Shown here piece after piece: positions 52,179-64,000 of a DNA stretch of 64,000 nucleotides. Source of the stretch: Brachynemurus nebulosus (Eukaryota > Arthropoda > Insecta > Neuroptera > Myrmeleontidae); contig JAPWDM010000007.1 of NCBI GenBank assembly GCA_035578155.1, forward strand, positions 37,174,413 through 37,238,412. The letters are read 5' to 3'. Under the pieces are notes generated by a model. That model searched no databases and was not told the DNA's origin. It saw nothing but the letters and a program-made list of their open reading frames with translations. Position 1 is the first letter of the stretch. Each line of letters opens with the position of its first letter. Made by a program: the position numbers and the translations under genes.

Positions 52179-53181
52179 ATATTATATATTATTATTATTA
52201 TTAATTTTTCCCCCACTCTAATCACAGAACGAGATTAATATGTCATCCTTCGGTGACATAAAAATGTAGTTTTTGTATAGAAAGTCCTCGATAGAAAGAA
52301 TTCAGGTGAGGCTTAAATCAAGTTTAAATTAAGGTGGTTGGGTAATTTTTACTTACAAATTTTAAATATAATTAATTAAATATTTGTGAACGTAATTGTC
52401 AACCGCTAATTTATTTGTAATCTGTTATTTACCCCCTAATTATTAATAATTGTTTTATTAATAATAATTTGATTTATTTGTAAAATTTTAATATAACAAA
52501 AAAATAATTTTGGTCAATTTAGTTTCGCATGTTAATTGTAATTTTGGTGTAATTATTTAATAAAATTAGTGAGAAAATTATATTTTCAAAAAAAAAAAAC
52601 AAATCATATTTATTTTACGATAAATTGATCAAAATAAAATTTATGGTTTAAATATATTTTACAAATTAACAAAAGCTCATTTTCATATTTTAAATTATAT
52701 TTGAATTAATCGATTGGTTTGGTTTAGGACACAAAAGAAGAATCAAATGAGCCGTAAACTGTGTAATCCGTTGCCTTTGAACAATTTTTTACGGTGAAAT
52801 TGCAAGAACAGATTAATTTGAAGCTGACGAAGTAAGAAACTGAATTTGTAGGTACTATTCAAGTCAAATCATTGTTCGAATTAGTGTTTTGATTTTGAGA
52901 ATCAGAAGTGAAAATGGTATTCTAAAAATGGTCTGAAAATGATACTCCGTACTCAAAGGGTTGCAATTTAGAGATATTATTATTTTCACTCATATTAAAA
53001 ATAAAATGAAAATAGTACGCGTGGGGCTAGATTTCTCTCTTTTCTTTAAGTTTTTTCTTTCGGTTTTTTTCTGTATCACACTGTACATCACAGGTCCAGA
53101 AATATCTCTCAAAAGCTATCACATAAGGAAATTTATTGATTTCCTAGTCGATGGTAGAAATTTTTTTACGATAAGTAGACA
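52179..53181. other. non-coding stretch
   Basis: (ATT)n-like sequence at 52170-52205, then A+T-rich DNA with no frame of note and no paired ends. Confidence 0.4.
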
Positions 53182-53399
53182 TTCTTAATCAGGGATTTCT
53201 AGAGTTTTGCGTCCGCAAGTCAAATTGTAAATACCAAAATATTTGGCGAGTCAGGAAAAAAATTTTAAAATAAGCATGGACACAAGGAAAGATACCGAGC
53301 CTAACCAAACAGAAAAATCAGATCCGGAAAAGAAGTCACATTTTAATAGGAAAAATGACAATTTAGCACTCAAATTAGCCAGATTTCATCAACAGATTT

Positions 53400-53683
53400 G
53401 ATTCATGTGATTTTTCTAGCTATTAATTAAAAAAAATTAGTTTTTCTCGGAAACTAGTTGACATAGAAAAATAGTTTAAAGACCTTTTTTGTCTCCTCGT
53501 TTCAATAGTGTAAAAAAATGTCGTAAAAATTTTTGAATAAAGGGAAATTTTGGCAAAAAACTAATTTTTTCACGAAAATTGCCAAAAAAAACCATGTTCC
53601 GGGCATCGGACGTGTCTGGTTAACGAACTTGTCCAACAGTTTGGACCTTCCAATATTTTCACCAAATTTCGTAAAAATAGGAC

Positions 53684-53756
<73 letters not shown>

Positions 53757-53885
53757 AGTGAATATTATTTTCGGTTTCTAGGGACCTCAAGACAAATTTC
53801 TGCCATAGTCCCGGGCTCAAGTCGCGACATGACAGTGGCTGTAATAGGTGAATTCCATTCTGGAAATTCGCTAAAACTGAATACC
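53400..53885 (+). repeat. dispersed (AT)n-carrying repeat family copy
   Basis: Same order of landmarks as at 8521: TTTTTCTCGGAAACTAGTTG, CCATGTTCCGGGCATC, GTGTCTGG, CACCAAATTTCGTAAAAAT, (AT)n, GTGAATATTATTTTCGG, CATAGTCCCGGGCTCAAGTC, GGAAATTCGCTAAAA. Confidence 0.7.
53687..53752. repeat. (AT)n microsatellite
   Basis: AT tract of about 66 bases within the dispersed repeat. Confidence 0.97.
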
Positions 53886-54006
53886 ATTGAAACAGTATAT
53901 ATTCTATGTATCAAAACTAATATACTATAAGTAGTTTTTTTTTTTGGAAAAAATGTTGATAAGAGATTGCGACGCGGGCCGTACTTTGGGAACGCCTGCT
54001 CTAAAA

Positions 54007-54964
54007 TATTCGAAAAAATACAATAATCTATTGAAAGAGGGCGTAAATCGACTTACACCCTTTTTCCATCCAACCCCACAATTACTGCCGTACCACCTAT
54101 CTTAACTTCGTATGGACCTTCGAATTTTCAACTCTACGTTCTGTTCAAAGGTGTTTGAACTTTCGAACCATCTGCCAACACAAATTTTGCCTTGAGTGGT
54201 TCAAACGTTCGTCAACAATTGCTACAAAACGACACCACCCTTTGTTTATTCAATTATACCTTTTTTACAAGCTTCACACATTCTAATAAAGAAACAACTG
54301 TGTAACATTTTTTTTCCCACCTAATCCTTTCAAAGCACACTCTGCATCTTATAAATAATTAATTGCTACTAAAAATTCACATGTTTTAATTTAGGCTGTT
54401 GTTTTTCATATGGGTCCTATCTTGTCGGTGTTTGCTCGTCGCATCGGAAGATGGTAGTAAAGTTTTGAGGATTTTTTTTTGTTAAAAAATATTTTTATGA
54501 AATTTTTTAAACTGAATCGTGGATTTAGTTTGTGAATAATTAATTAACTTTTGTAAAACACGCGGAACGGGTAGAGGGACCGGAGACAAAAAGCAACCGA
54601 TTATGTCGCTAGTGTAAATTTTTTTGCAAAACACAAAAAAAAAAAACAACAGGAACGAATAGCCGACCAAAATAGAACACCAAAACACCATATAAGGAAA
54701 TATTTTATTTTTCGTAAGAAATATTTGTACCAATATAAATAAATAACAACAAACGGAGAACAGAAAAAACACGTATAATCAAGAAAAATTTTATCAGAAT
54801 TTCCGTTGACAATATAACGTTCTACATACGAACACAGAACAATATATATCGTACAGTTGCGGATGAAAAAAGTGTAACAGATTGTGAGAAATGTAGCGAA
54901 CATGACGACGAAAGAATGTTATACTTATTATTCGTCTTGTTTTGAAAACCTGGAGAACTGAAAG
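54007..54964. other. non-coding stretch
   Basis: Minus-strand frames at 54482-54985 encode hydrophobic, Phe/Tyr/Cys-rich strings typical of translated A+T-rich DNA. No motif. Confidence 0.35.
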
Positions 54965-54972
54965 AAAGCAAG

Positions 54973-55377
54973 TAGTGATGACCAAAATTAGTCTTGGTCT
55001 TGCAGTCTTGCAAAAACTGCAAGACCAAGACCAAGACCAAGACTATAAGTATGGCTGGAAGACCAATACCAAGATTCAAGTGAGCAAGACCAAGACAAAA
55101 GCAAGAGAAAAGCAAGACTCTTGCTAAACTATTTAAATAGTAATAAGTAATAAATTCTGAGCTTAAAAGGAAAAAATTCGCTAGTAAAAAAATGCAAGAA
55201 AATGCAAGATTTTCAGCAATACCAAGACCAAGACCAATACCAAAACAGCATTTTGCAAGACCAAGACCGAGACTCAAACTGCTCTAGCAAGACCAAGACC
55301 AAGATTCTTAATGAAAGAACAAGACCAAGACTAAGACTGGCAGGTCTTGGTCTTGGTCTTGCATTAGCTCATCATTA
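54973..55377 (-). mobile_element. hAT-type MITE, family C (CTTGGT-array), inverted copy
   Basis: Perfect 8-bp duplication AAAGCAAG at 54965-54972 and 55378-55385. Ends TAGTGATGA and TCATCATTA; the interior is the inverse of the 40201 copy. The frames at 54822-55277 and 54942-55127 come from the arrays. Confidence 0.92.
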
Positions 55378-55385
55378 AAAGCAAG

Positions 55386-56625
55386 GTTTACCTTAGGTTC
55401 TATTTCGGAAGAAACTGTTCATGTTTTGATTCTTAGTATTTTTCAGGATTACCTAAGTTTTTGTTGATAAAATTTTTACAATTTCTACTGAAACACTAAA
55501 AAATTGATGGGGGGGGGGTTATGATCTAAAGATGCTTTGCTATGTAGATTTTAGGTTAAAAAAATAAGATACCTCAGTCTTTCCTGACAAGTTTCTGTAC
55601 TGAAAATAAAAGTTTCTTGACCTACAGAAATGATTTCTTTCAACAGTTCTAAAAAATATTCCTCTACTTCAAGAAATAAAAAAATATTTTTTGTTTCCAA
55701 GAGAATTTTTTTAAAGTAAAGAAATTTTTTTACACTGCTGAAAGAAATTATTTCTTTGGAACAACAATCTTTTTTCTCAATATGTGTTTTTATGAGAATG
55801 TCTTAATTTAGTCTCGATTAAACAGGAGGATTTTACGCGAGAATTCCAAAATTTTAAACTTCAAACGTCGCCTATGGCTTTGCTTCATCAATTGTTCGAC
55901 CACGCCAGTGTACATTCAGCGCCATCAACCACACTCAACAAAAATCTCAATATTTATGGCAAATACTATTTTATGGTTTCAAGGGATATTTCCCAATAGA
56001 TTTTAAATACGCGTTACGTTCAATATTATGATATTTTGAATAAGATATAAAGAAGGGTTACTTTGTTTCAAATAGAATTCCGTATCAACTGTACATATTG
56101 AGCAGTATACAATTGCCAGTATATACTAAGTATGTGTAGTATAAAGTGGTAGTATATTTGCCGTATGGAAAAGTATCTCACACGGATACGGATATGGTAT
56201 CTCCCCATACGCTTTGCCTACCATTTCTGTATTATATACAATATATCCAGAACGGAATATTACAAAAATTGTTCACATTGCAAAATTATTGCAAAATACA
56301 TGGATACATATTGTGTGTATGTACTGAAAGCGTTTGTTTCACTACTGTATCATTTTTCAAACTCTAAAAAATAAACGAAAAAAAAAGAAAACGGAGGAAC
56401 GGTATAAAGAAATAGAAAAAAATATAGTTTCTTTTCCGGTACCAGACAAGCCAGGTGAACTACACGCGGAATATATTACATTATGTATAAACACTGTTGT
56501 ACCGACGACTTCAAATTGTACAGCATGTCTCGGAACAAATTCAAACAATCCAAGTCACCTGTTAGCTAACAGTATTCTTGTTTTATTGAGTGACACCGTC
56601 TAAATATTTTTGTCACTAAAAATGT
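55386..56625. other. non-coding stretch
   Basis: A run of nine G near 55510. Frames at 56146-56603 have no motif. No paired ends. Confidence 0.35.
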
Positions 56626-56633
56626 CCTCCAAA

Positions 56634-57065
56634 TAGTGATAAGCAAATGCAAGACCAAGACCAAGACTTGGCAGTCTTGGTCTTGATCTTGTTCTTGCAT
56701 TAAGAATCTTGGTCTTGGTCTTGCTAGAGCAGTTTGAGTCTTGGTCTAGGTATTGCTAAAAAATTTTACACTTTCTTGCATTTTTTTATTACCGAATTTT
56801 TTCCTTCTAAAATCAGAATTTTCTCTCTTTACGGTATTATTTATACTTTCAAACTATTTAAATAGTTTAGCAAGAGTCTTGCTTTTTTCTTGCTTTTGTC
56901 TTGGTCTTGCTCACTTGAGTCTTGGTATTGGTCTTGCAGCCATACTTATAGTCTTGGTCTTGGTCTTGCTCTTGGTATACATAGTCTTTGTCTTAGTCTT
57001 GGTCTTGCAAAACATGCAAGACCAAGACAAGACTGCAAGCCCAAGACTAATTTTGCTCATTACTA
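56634..57065 (+). mobile_element. hAT-type MITE, family C (CTTGGT-array)
   Basis: 8-bp duplication with one mismatch: CCTCCAAA (56626-56633) and CCTCCAAG (57066-57073). Ends TAGTGATAAGC and GCTCATTACTA. The interior is very close to the 48157 copy. Confidence 0.9.
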
Positions 57066-57073
57066 CCTCCAAG

Positions 57074-58424
57074 ACATTGGGTGTTTCCCAATGGGTCCGC
57101 AGCAATATATATGAAATTACGCCTTGTAAAAGTTCCGAAAAATCCGAAATGATTGGCAACTCACTTATTTTTGGCGATAAAAACAAAACTAATAATGGTT
57201 CGAAATAGTTAGCAATACTGAAAAGAGTGGGAAAATTTTGCTAAATATGAAAAAAAACTCATATGTTGATAGAAAGAAGTGGGCAGCAGGAAAGCACTGT
57301 TGAAACTTAGTTTCGGGAAAAGAGTAATTTAATAAATGAACTCTAATTGTAAATAGTTACCTTTTTTTTCCGAAAGCTTTTTCAGATTTGACAAAAATTT
57401 TCCAGCTTTTCCAGTTTTAAAAAAAACATTATCAACAATTAACTATAAATTAAAAAAAAATTATTAAGAAAAAGTTGAAAATAGTTATTCGAATATACAC
57501 AGCGTTCCCACCATCAATACAAAAAGTGTTTTTTAACTTGCCAATAATAACAGATATGATAGCAATTATTGCCGGGTTTTTTTACAATAAACTTGACTCA
57601 TCTGTTACGTATTTGATAAACACGTATGCATACATATTCATATATGTATACAGAAACGTTAGACGGTGTTTTAGGCAATATAAATAAGACAGTTAAGTTC
57701 ATTACATAAATTTCAGCAAAGATGAATGAATGAACGAAATCAGAGTATACTAATGTTGTTGTGTTTGAGCTGGTTTGAGTAAACAGCTCACTCATATCGC
57801 GTACGAATACGTAACAAAATAGAAAAATGTTTTGTATAATAATAATGAAAGCAGAAATAAAATGAAAATTGTGAAAAATTATAGATATTTATTATTGTTT
57901 ATTGGATTTTTAACTGTTTTATATTTGCAAAGAAATATTTTGTTGCTTCTTTTTTTGTCGTTCGCGTCTCGCGTGTATTAATTTCAGTCAGAAATCGGTA
58001 AAAATTAATCTGACAGGTAGTTGTGAAATTTGAAAGTTGAAACGTGAAGTCACTTGATAATTTGCTGTGATGTTTCTGTTGGTGGAAAGATTCAGATTCA
58101 AATCCTGATAACAACGACAGAAGAGATAAAAAATGACAAATACTGTGGTAATGCCAAAAATGATCGGGCATTCATCTGAAACCATTCTTTTTACTAACTT
58201 AAATGACACAAACTATGCGATAATGATATTACAAAAAAATCATAGGATTCGAGAGTCCTCCGGTCATTCCAAAATGTTTGAATATATTGCTCACAAAACA
58301 TACTAAAGAGCAAAATTTAGGCCTAAAAGGGATATTATACAGGCCCAGAATAGCAGAATCAAAGTAAAAAAAAAAACTAGCAAGCCAATATTTTACATAT
58401 TTCAGTCAATTTTTTTATCTGAAA
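57074..58424. other. non-coding stretch
   Basis: Frames at 57475-57687 and 57899-58209 lack recognisable motifs or splice context. Confidence 0.35.
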
Positions 58425-58790
58425 TGAAAAATATCCCTGTCGCAGCCTTTTCTATGTAATTTTCTCTCCCCTTTTAAATGGTGTAAAAAATTTTTGAATG
58501 AGTGGAAATTTTAGCAAAAAACCAATTTTTTGCAAGAACAAAAACCATGTTCCTGGCATTCGACGTGTCTGGCTGAAGAACTCATCCAAGGGTTTCGACT
58601 TCCAACATTTTCACCAAATTTCGTCAACCTAGGACATTTCGCGCAGACACATTTATACATAAATTTTAGTGAATATTATTTTCGGTTTCTAGGGACCTCA
58701 AAACAAATTTCTGCCATAGTCCCGGGTTCAAGTCGCGTCATGACAGTGGCTGTGATAGCTGAATTCAATTCTGGAAATTCGCTAAAAAGT
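58425..58790 (+). repeat. dispersed repeat family copy lacking the (AT)n tract
   Basis: Matches the 8521 copy from AAAATATCCCTGTCGCAGC to GGAAATTCGCTAAAA. At the place of the microsatellite it has only CACATTTATACATAAATTTT, so this copy either lost the tract or never gained it. Confidence 0.7.
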
Positions 58791-59040
58791 AAAACCGATG
58801 TGAAAAAACTCGTGAAATTAGTGAGGAAGAAACTTCTAAAATCCTTTGCTAAAACACTAGTTGAATATTTCCAAAAAAAAAAAAATAAATAAATAAATAA
58901 AAATAAAAATAAAAATGACAAATTAAGAGAGGATTAGCAAGAAATTTTCGAATTAGTTTTGGAAATGTTTGACTTTAAAGCGTTACTACTTTACAATCCG
59001 AAAGAAAGCTCAACCTGAAAAAAAAATATTTTAGCAATTA

Positions 59041-59082
59041 TATCGTATACTTTTCGGCTTAAAACATGCACCATTAATATTT
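59041..59082 (+). pseudogene. reverse-transcriptase motif relic (weak)
   Basis: One frame reads YRILFGLKHAPLIF, similar to the conserved MPFGLKNAP block of Ty3/gypsy-type reverse transcriptases. No surrounding RT domain. The nucleotide sequence around it also resembles 61622-61690. Confidence 0.3.
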
Positions 59083-61630
59083 CTCGACGATAAAAAGGTT
59101 GTTAGTATTAGAAACCAACGCTGGTTTCGGATTTAAACTGATTTGTGTAAAAATAATTTATTATTAAAAAAAAAAATAAAAATGAATAGTTTGAACGTAC
59201 ACTCACATACACACACACTACACATGATTCATACGGAACAATATAATTAATATATATTCAGTTCAACACAATATGAGAATAATTCAACTTGTTTTATTTA
59301 TAAATAGATTTTATAGATGCATAAATATTTTAATATTTCTGTAATTAAAATTCTACAAATCATTCTATAACGCAGTAATATAACGCATTAGTGAAACATA
59401 CATAATATTTGTATGTGTTGCTTTATGTGTTAAATTACCTATTAATATTTGCACACGTAAATAATTAACTAATTTGTGCGAGAGTGATTATGTGTATTAA
59501 ATATGTAATTACTTGATGGCTATTTGTTTTTTTTGAAGATGGAACAAAATTCCATCGGGTAAGCCACATTTATCGTTCTATTTACGGGGTTGTATATACA
59601 GTTGTATGGAGAATATATTATATAAAAAAATATTTAAAAACACAAATTTTACACTTGAAGTTCCAAAATGGCTTACGATGAATTTGAGTTCTGAAAAGTT
59701 ACTATAATTGGTGGGCAACGGAACTCTGAGGATTTTATCCAACTGACATAAAATTTTTAACCGTAGCCTTCTTAAATAGATTGTTTATCGAAATACGTAG
59801 GTTCCATAAGTGATTTTTAGTTTAGAATTTTTTTAATGTAGCACTTTTACCGGTAACTTTTAATGTAGCAATTTTTACGGTAAAGTCCACCGACCACTGT
59901 AATAACTAGGTACCGGGTTTCTTCGGACAGGTCAGGACCGTACTTATTTCAATAAAATTTTGCAACTTAATTACATTAAATTATGCACATTTGAATGAAT
60001 ATAATTGGTCAAAAATTACATTTTTCACCATTTTAGAATACTAACAGCATTTTTTATTTGACGAAAGTAAGAAAATTCAAAAAATCGGAAAAAACTTTTG
60101 TAAAATATATTGAAAAGTTGTTGAATATTTAGACGATCCACTACAATAGCTAAGACGTACGCATTTACTAAGATTTTTTATTATTGAAAAACAAATTTTT
60201 AACAAGCAACTATACTTCTATCTCTCAAAATTGAAAACAATAAAAAAAGATGAATTTATTTAATTTAAATGACATGTCACATAAATCACATACATAATAT
60301 AAACAAAAATACTTTTGATAGTCAATTAAAATTACAGTGGCACTTTTCAATTGTGCAGGTAATAAATAAAAGAGAAAAAAAGGATGTTTACATAAAATAC
60401 GTATAAATAATATTTTGATACACATATGTATGGGTGTGTATGTAACTTGTGTACGTTGTTTTTATGAAAATATTTTGAACTTTTAGTCACATTGAGTGCA
60501 ATATGTATACCTGCATATGCTAAAGATGAAACTGTCTGATCCGAAAGAAATCCGATACCTGGTAATAACCAACAAACAGGTGTAAAAATTCAAAACTTTT
60601 TCGAAAACAATAAGTGCAAAAAAACCTCTTAACCATTCCGATAATATTTACCAAAATGTTAACCACAAAACTGACTGTACAAATGTTATGGTGGATACAC
60701 ACTGATAATTTTACTGTTTCCCACTATTTCCCTTACTTAATGACTTTATTTAACGAAACCCTAATTACAAATAAATATTAAAATTAATGAAACATTTTTT
60801 CGGAAAATAATCTTCCCTAATTAATCGCATATATTCCCAATTAGTGAATCGAGAAAAAAAAGAACACAAAACACAATGAAAATTAATTTTGTAATTTTGA
60901 ATTATTAAACATTCACCACTTGTGTCACTTATTTTGTCAACAAAAAATTTCGTACATACATAATGGAACATTTTTAATGAACAAATGAAATAATAGAATT
61001 TTTTTATAATAAAACTTTTAAATTAAACCTAATAAAAAAATACTTTAAAATCATAAATTTTTAAAAATATTAATACATAAATAAGTTAAACCATTATTTG
61101 AAATTATATAAAAAAATGATTTATATTTTGTCCTAGAAATTCTTTTAAAATATTGTTAAATATTTAATGGCTTTAATCGTTATTTTTTGACCCTGTTTTT
61201 TAATAAAAACCACACGTAATATCAATTCGCTTAATGGATATATATACTGTTTTGGTATGTACTGATGTACAGATACTGGAATAATTAAATTCATACCAAA
61301 ATACATTTATGTCAGTTGTCAATACCCAGTGATTAACCTTACAACTTGTTTCTACACAATAAGCAACAATACTAAATACAGTTTTTACTGGTAGATTCTA
61401 AGTGATAATATAGATGCTGATAAAGTAAGCTTTCTTAACTAATTTCAAATTTAAAAAAAAATAAATAAAATAAAAAGCAAAAGAAAGGAAAGAAATTTTA
61501 AATTGCGAAAATAATGGAAAATTTTTGGATAAAATGGAATTTAGTAATTATTTAATCTCTAACGTGCTAAGTTCACCTTAACAATTGTTGAAGAATTTAT
61601 TCAAAATATCTTGAAGTTATGTTAGAAATT

Positions 61631-61684
61631 AGAGAGTATAATATTATGCCTTTCGGTGTAAATAATGCACCCATAATATTTTTG
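61631..61684 (+). pseudogene. reverse-transcriptase motif relic
   Basis: Reads REYNIMPFGVNNAPIIF and then a stop shortly after. MPFG-x-x-NAP-x-x-F is the invariant block of LTR-retrotransposon reverse transcriptase. The flanks do not continue the domain in any single frame. Confidence 0.45.
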
Positions 61685-62405
61685 TGCTGAAGAAATGCGT
61701 TTACTTTATGGGATTGTGGTAGCAGTGGATAGGTGATTATTTGAATTTGAATTGTTACAGGATTTCAATGATTTTTCAAACATGTCTCCGATGTGATTAT
61801 ATTTTCCATCACCACTGTACAAAACAGTTGTGATATACATAAACAAACTACACCGAGTTGTATAATATGCATATAAGTTATCTATGGACATTCATACACA
61901 TGTGGAATATATGTGTATACATTAATACAACTTGCGCTAGAGTCATTTGAACAATAATTTTTAATTGATATGTTGAAATTGTTTGTTATATTGTTTCAAA
62001 CGTATATTTATTATGTTGATAGTATAGAAAATGGTTTTGGTATAATGTGGTACATAGTTTTGGTACATTCTACCTATTAAACGTATAGAGGAAACCTAGC
62101 TAATATTAACAGAATTATGGGTATTCCAGCTTTCAATTGCCTATATTCAGGGGGCAAGTAAGAAAACTACTTACACTGGATATTAAATCATTCATTTCAA
62201 CTAGCTGTTTTTACTGAAGCAGGTAGTTTATTCTTTGATTCATTTAGCCCTGTCAGTCTGCTTTGTTTAAAAATTGAACTGGTCAGTGTTCTTATTTGGT
62301 CCTAAATATAGGCATCCTCAGTCACCCGTATACCAGCTTGTGAACTTATGGTCCGTGGATTGACCTGCGAAACAACGATACGTTTTTTGTAATCAAAAAC
62401 ATTAA

Positions 62406-63265
62406 GGGAGGAGTTCAAATAAAAAAGCAAATTTTTTATTTATGATTATTTTGCTTGTTGAAATTTTTTTTAAATTAGGAATGGTTTCAAATAGAAAATT
62501 TTGTTTTTGAAACATTCATTACTCTTCCCTGTGGGGGGAGGGGACCCTTTTTCACAAGTTTTTAAGCGTTTACAAGGAACGCCATATCTCAAAAAGTAAT
62601 GAATATTTTTTAAATATTTTTTCATTATTTTATTCCTAAAGGACCTGTCCATAAAGCTGAGTATGGGTTTCAGGCAATTTTAAAAATTAACTATAAAATC
62701 GTAATCCCAAAGTACTAAAAATTATAAAACCCAATTTTTTATTAGAAAAAAAAATGTTTAAAAATAGTTACAATTGTTCAAATGGAAAAAGCGTACTCCA
62801 CTTTATGCGCAATATGTTTGTGAACAAAATAAAAAAAAAAATTAAGTCTCTATCTTTTCTAAAACTTGAGATATGACTTTCCTTGTCGGAAAAAACACAA
62901 GTTTCGGGAAACGGTAAAAAACAAAAATAATAATAAAAGAAGCGGTTTACTCACTGTTTATTAAAACGTCTACAAAGGCATATAAATAAAAGAACATTAT
63001 TTCAGTGCATACTATAACTCGTGTACACACCAAAACTAAATATTACTGATCCAATCGCGAGGGGGGGCGAGCGTTATCTGCAAAGGAGCAGCAACTTGGC
63101 TGTGCAGCGGCTCACAAATAAATATTTTTCTAGTTGAAAAAAAAAATTTTTTTGGCTATGTTTTATATATCACCGTGTTCGTAAAGAACCACAGAAAAAA
63201 GAAAAACAAAAAACGAGATTCGAAAAAAATTAGTTTATTAGCCGATTCTGGCGTGAACTCTCCCC
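62406..63265. mobile_element. TTAA-flanked element
   Basis: TTAA at 62402-62405 and 63266-63269. Inverted ends GGGAGGAGTTCA and, inverted from the right, GGGGAGAGTTCA. 860 bp, no transposase. The GGGGAG start recalls the element at 38882, so they may be distant relatives. Confidence 0.65.
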
Positions 63266-63280
63266 TTAAGTATCCAACAT

Positions 63281-63757
63281 TTGGCTCATTTACCCTACAC
63301 ATGCATATCAATTTATTTTAGTTTGCCATATATACCCGATACCATAATATCCCTAATACATATACACGCAGCGAGACATTATACGGTTGAAAATAATGTT
63401 CGGCTGTTTTCCCGTTTGCCATCTATTCACAGTTATGTGCCGTTATGTATAAGTGTTCAACTGCTTACTCGCAGCTTCGGAGCTTGTGAGCTTCTGTTGT
63501 GTTTCTCCGTGACACATGAATACTTAATTATTCAACAAGTAACTGATTTACAATTTCATCAGTTACAATTTAACTTAAAATTAACTCAGTCGATCGATTT
63601 AATCAAAAAGTTTTATTATGTTTATTTCCTGTTTAACAAAACTAATTCACAAAATCATCGACATCTTAATTTAAATAAAATTATGCTATTATTAACGAAA
63701 ATTGGTATGTCATTTTTTTTTTTGTTAATATCTTTTTTTCTGTATTTTCGCTTTTAA
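63281..63757 (+). other. 158-codon open frame, unrecognised
   Basis: It is the longest ATG-to-stop frame on the plus strand. It contains no known motif, is hydrophobic at the end (FFFLLISFFLYF) and lies in A+T-rich DNA. No splice or promoter context supports it. Probably chance. Confidence 0.12.
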
Positions 63758-63823
63758 TCACATTAACAAAACATAGTTAAATGTTTTGTAAATAAAGACT
63801 TTTGAATACCGCATGTTTTGTTT

Positions 63824-63871
63824 CATGAATTTATTCTTATGCCTTTCGGGTTTAAAAATGCACCTTTTTTC
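63824..63871 (+). pseudogene. reverse-transcriptase motif relic
   Basis: Reads HEFILMPFGFKNAPFF and then a stop; the same Ty3/gypsy-type block. No further domain detected up to the window end. Confidence 0.45.
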
Positions 63872-64000
63872 TAATTGTCTGATAGGCTTATCTTTTACCT
63901 TTAGTTTTTTTTTTTGTGTTCCAATGATCAAAACTGTAAGCTCTAAGAGAGGGTATGTATTATGCAAATAATTGTTTAGTAACTCAAGACCAATTATCTA

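Larger units (their letters stand above)
53190..53998. mobile_element. possible hAT-type element carrying the (AT)n family
   Basis: The right end, read inverted, is CAGGCGTTCCCAAAGTACGG followed by CCCGCGTCGC, a form typical of many hAT ends. The left candidate is CAGGGATTTCTAGAGTTTTG followed by CGTCCGC. The flanking octamers TTCTTAAT and CTCTAAAA agree at 5 of 8. No transposase. Borders are tentative. Confidence 0.4.
58791..62401. other. non-coding stretch with RT motif relics
   Basis: Apart from the motif relics at 59.05 and 61.65 kb, holds an (AAAT)n-like run at 58884-58916 and a short direct repeat TTTTAATGTAGCA at about 59830 and 59858. No gene recognised. Confidence 0.35.

Noticed and set aside
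48258..57208. Leu/Val-rich open frames at 48258-48590, 54822-55277 and 56753-57208 that resemble membrane proteins
   Set aside because: They coincide with the GTCTTGG arrays of the hAT-type family; the hydrophobic repeats are the hexamer in translation.
63281..63757. 158-codon plus-strand frame as a gene
   Set aside because: No family motif, no promoter or splice context, and composition like random A+T-rich DNA. It is kept only as a low-confidence note.

Overview
The window is a strongly A+T-rich stretch of animal genome, most likely insect. The signs are long (AT)n microsatellites, spliced exons with GT/AG borders and a branch-point-like motif, many short non-autonomous DNA transposons, and no bacterial operon features. 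The species cannot be fixed. A hemipteran such as an aphid is a guess from base composition and repeat style.

Only one host gene is convincing, on the minus strand between 36035 and 30731. Three exons are visible: a start exon encoding a long N-terminal tail and one membrane span, a 36-nt microexon, and a 705-nt exon with a follistatin/Kazal module. All three joints are phase 1, so the exons read through in frame. The layout (N-terminus inside, one membrane span, follistatin-type modules outside) fits an agrin-like type II transmembrane protein. Its Kazal module is split by about 155 Cys-free, sequon-rich residues. No further exon was found below 30731, so 1-30730 is read as a very long intron or downstream sequence. 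36036-64000 lies upstream of the start codon.

Nearly everything else recognisable is transposon-derived, and no intact transposase was found. (a) hAT-type elements with terminal inverted repeats (TIRs) and, where noted, 8-bp target-site duplications (TSDs): 12741 and 20872 (one family, carrying a shared small ORF), 22031, 32653, 40201/48157/54973/56634/22431 (one family built on CTTGGT-type arrays), 41941 and 45164, and weaker cases at 8427, 36868 and 53190. (b) TTAA-flanked piggyBac-type elements: 24462, 28033, 29832, 38882, 50644, 62406. (c) A Harbinger-like element (5477), a TA-flanked element (47526), a nested inverted-repeat element (45257) and a foldback element with TTAACAC motifs (43790). 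(d) A Helitron-like 3' end (3914). (e) A poly(A)-tailed, hairpin-rich retroposon with a 13-bp duplication (50957-52165, minus). (f) A dispersed family that often carries the (AT)n tracts (1613, 8521, 30231, 53400, 58425). (g) Three isolated reverse-transcriptase motif relics near 59.05, 61.65 and 63.84 kb.

Elements are nested: a TTAA element and a hAT element sit inside one tandem-repeat array at 38.7-40.6 kb, and the (AT)n family lies inside hAT candidates at 8.4 and 53.2 kb. The remaining stretches show no supportable gene, tRNA, rRNA or CRISPR array.
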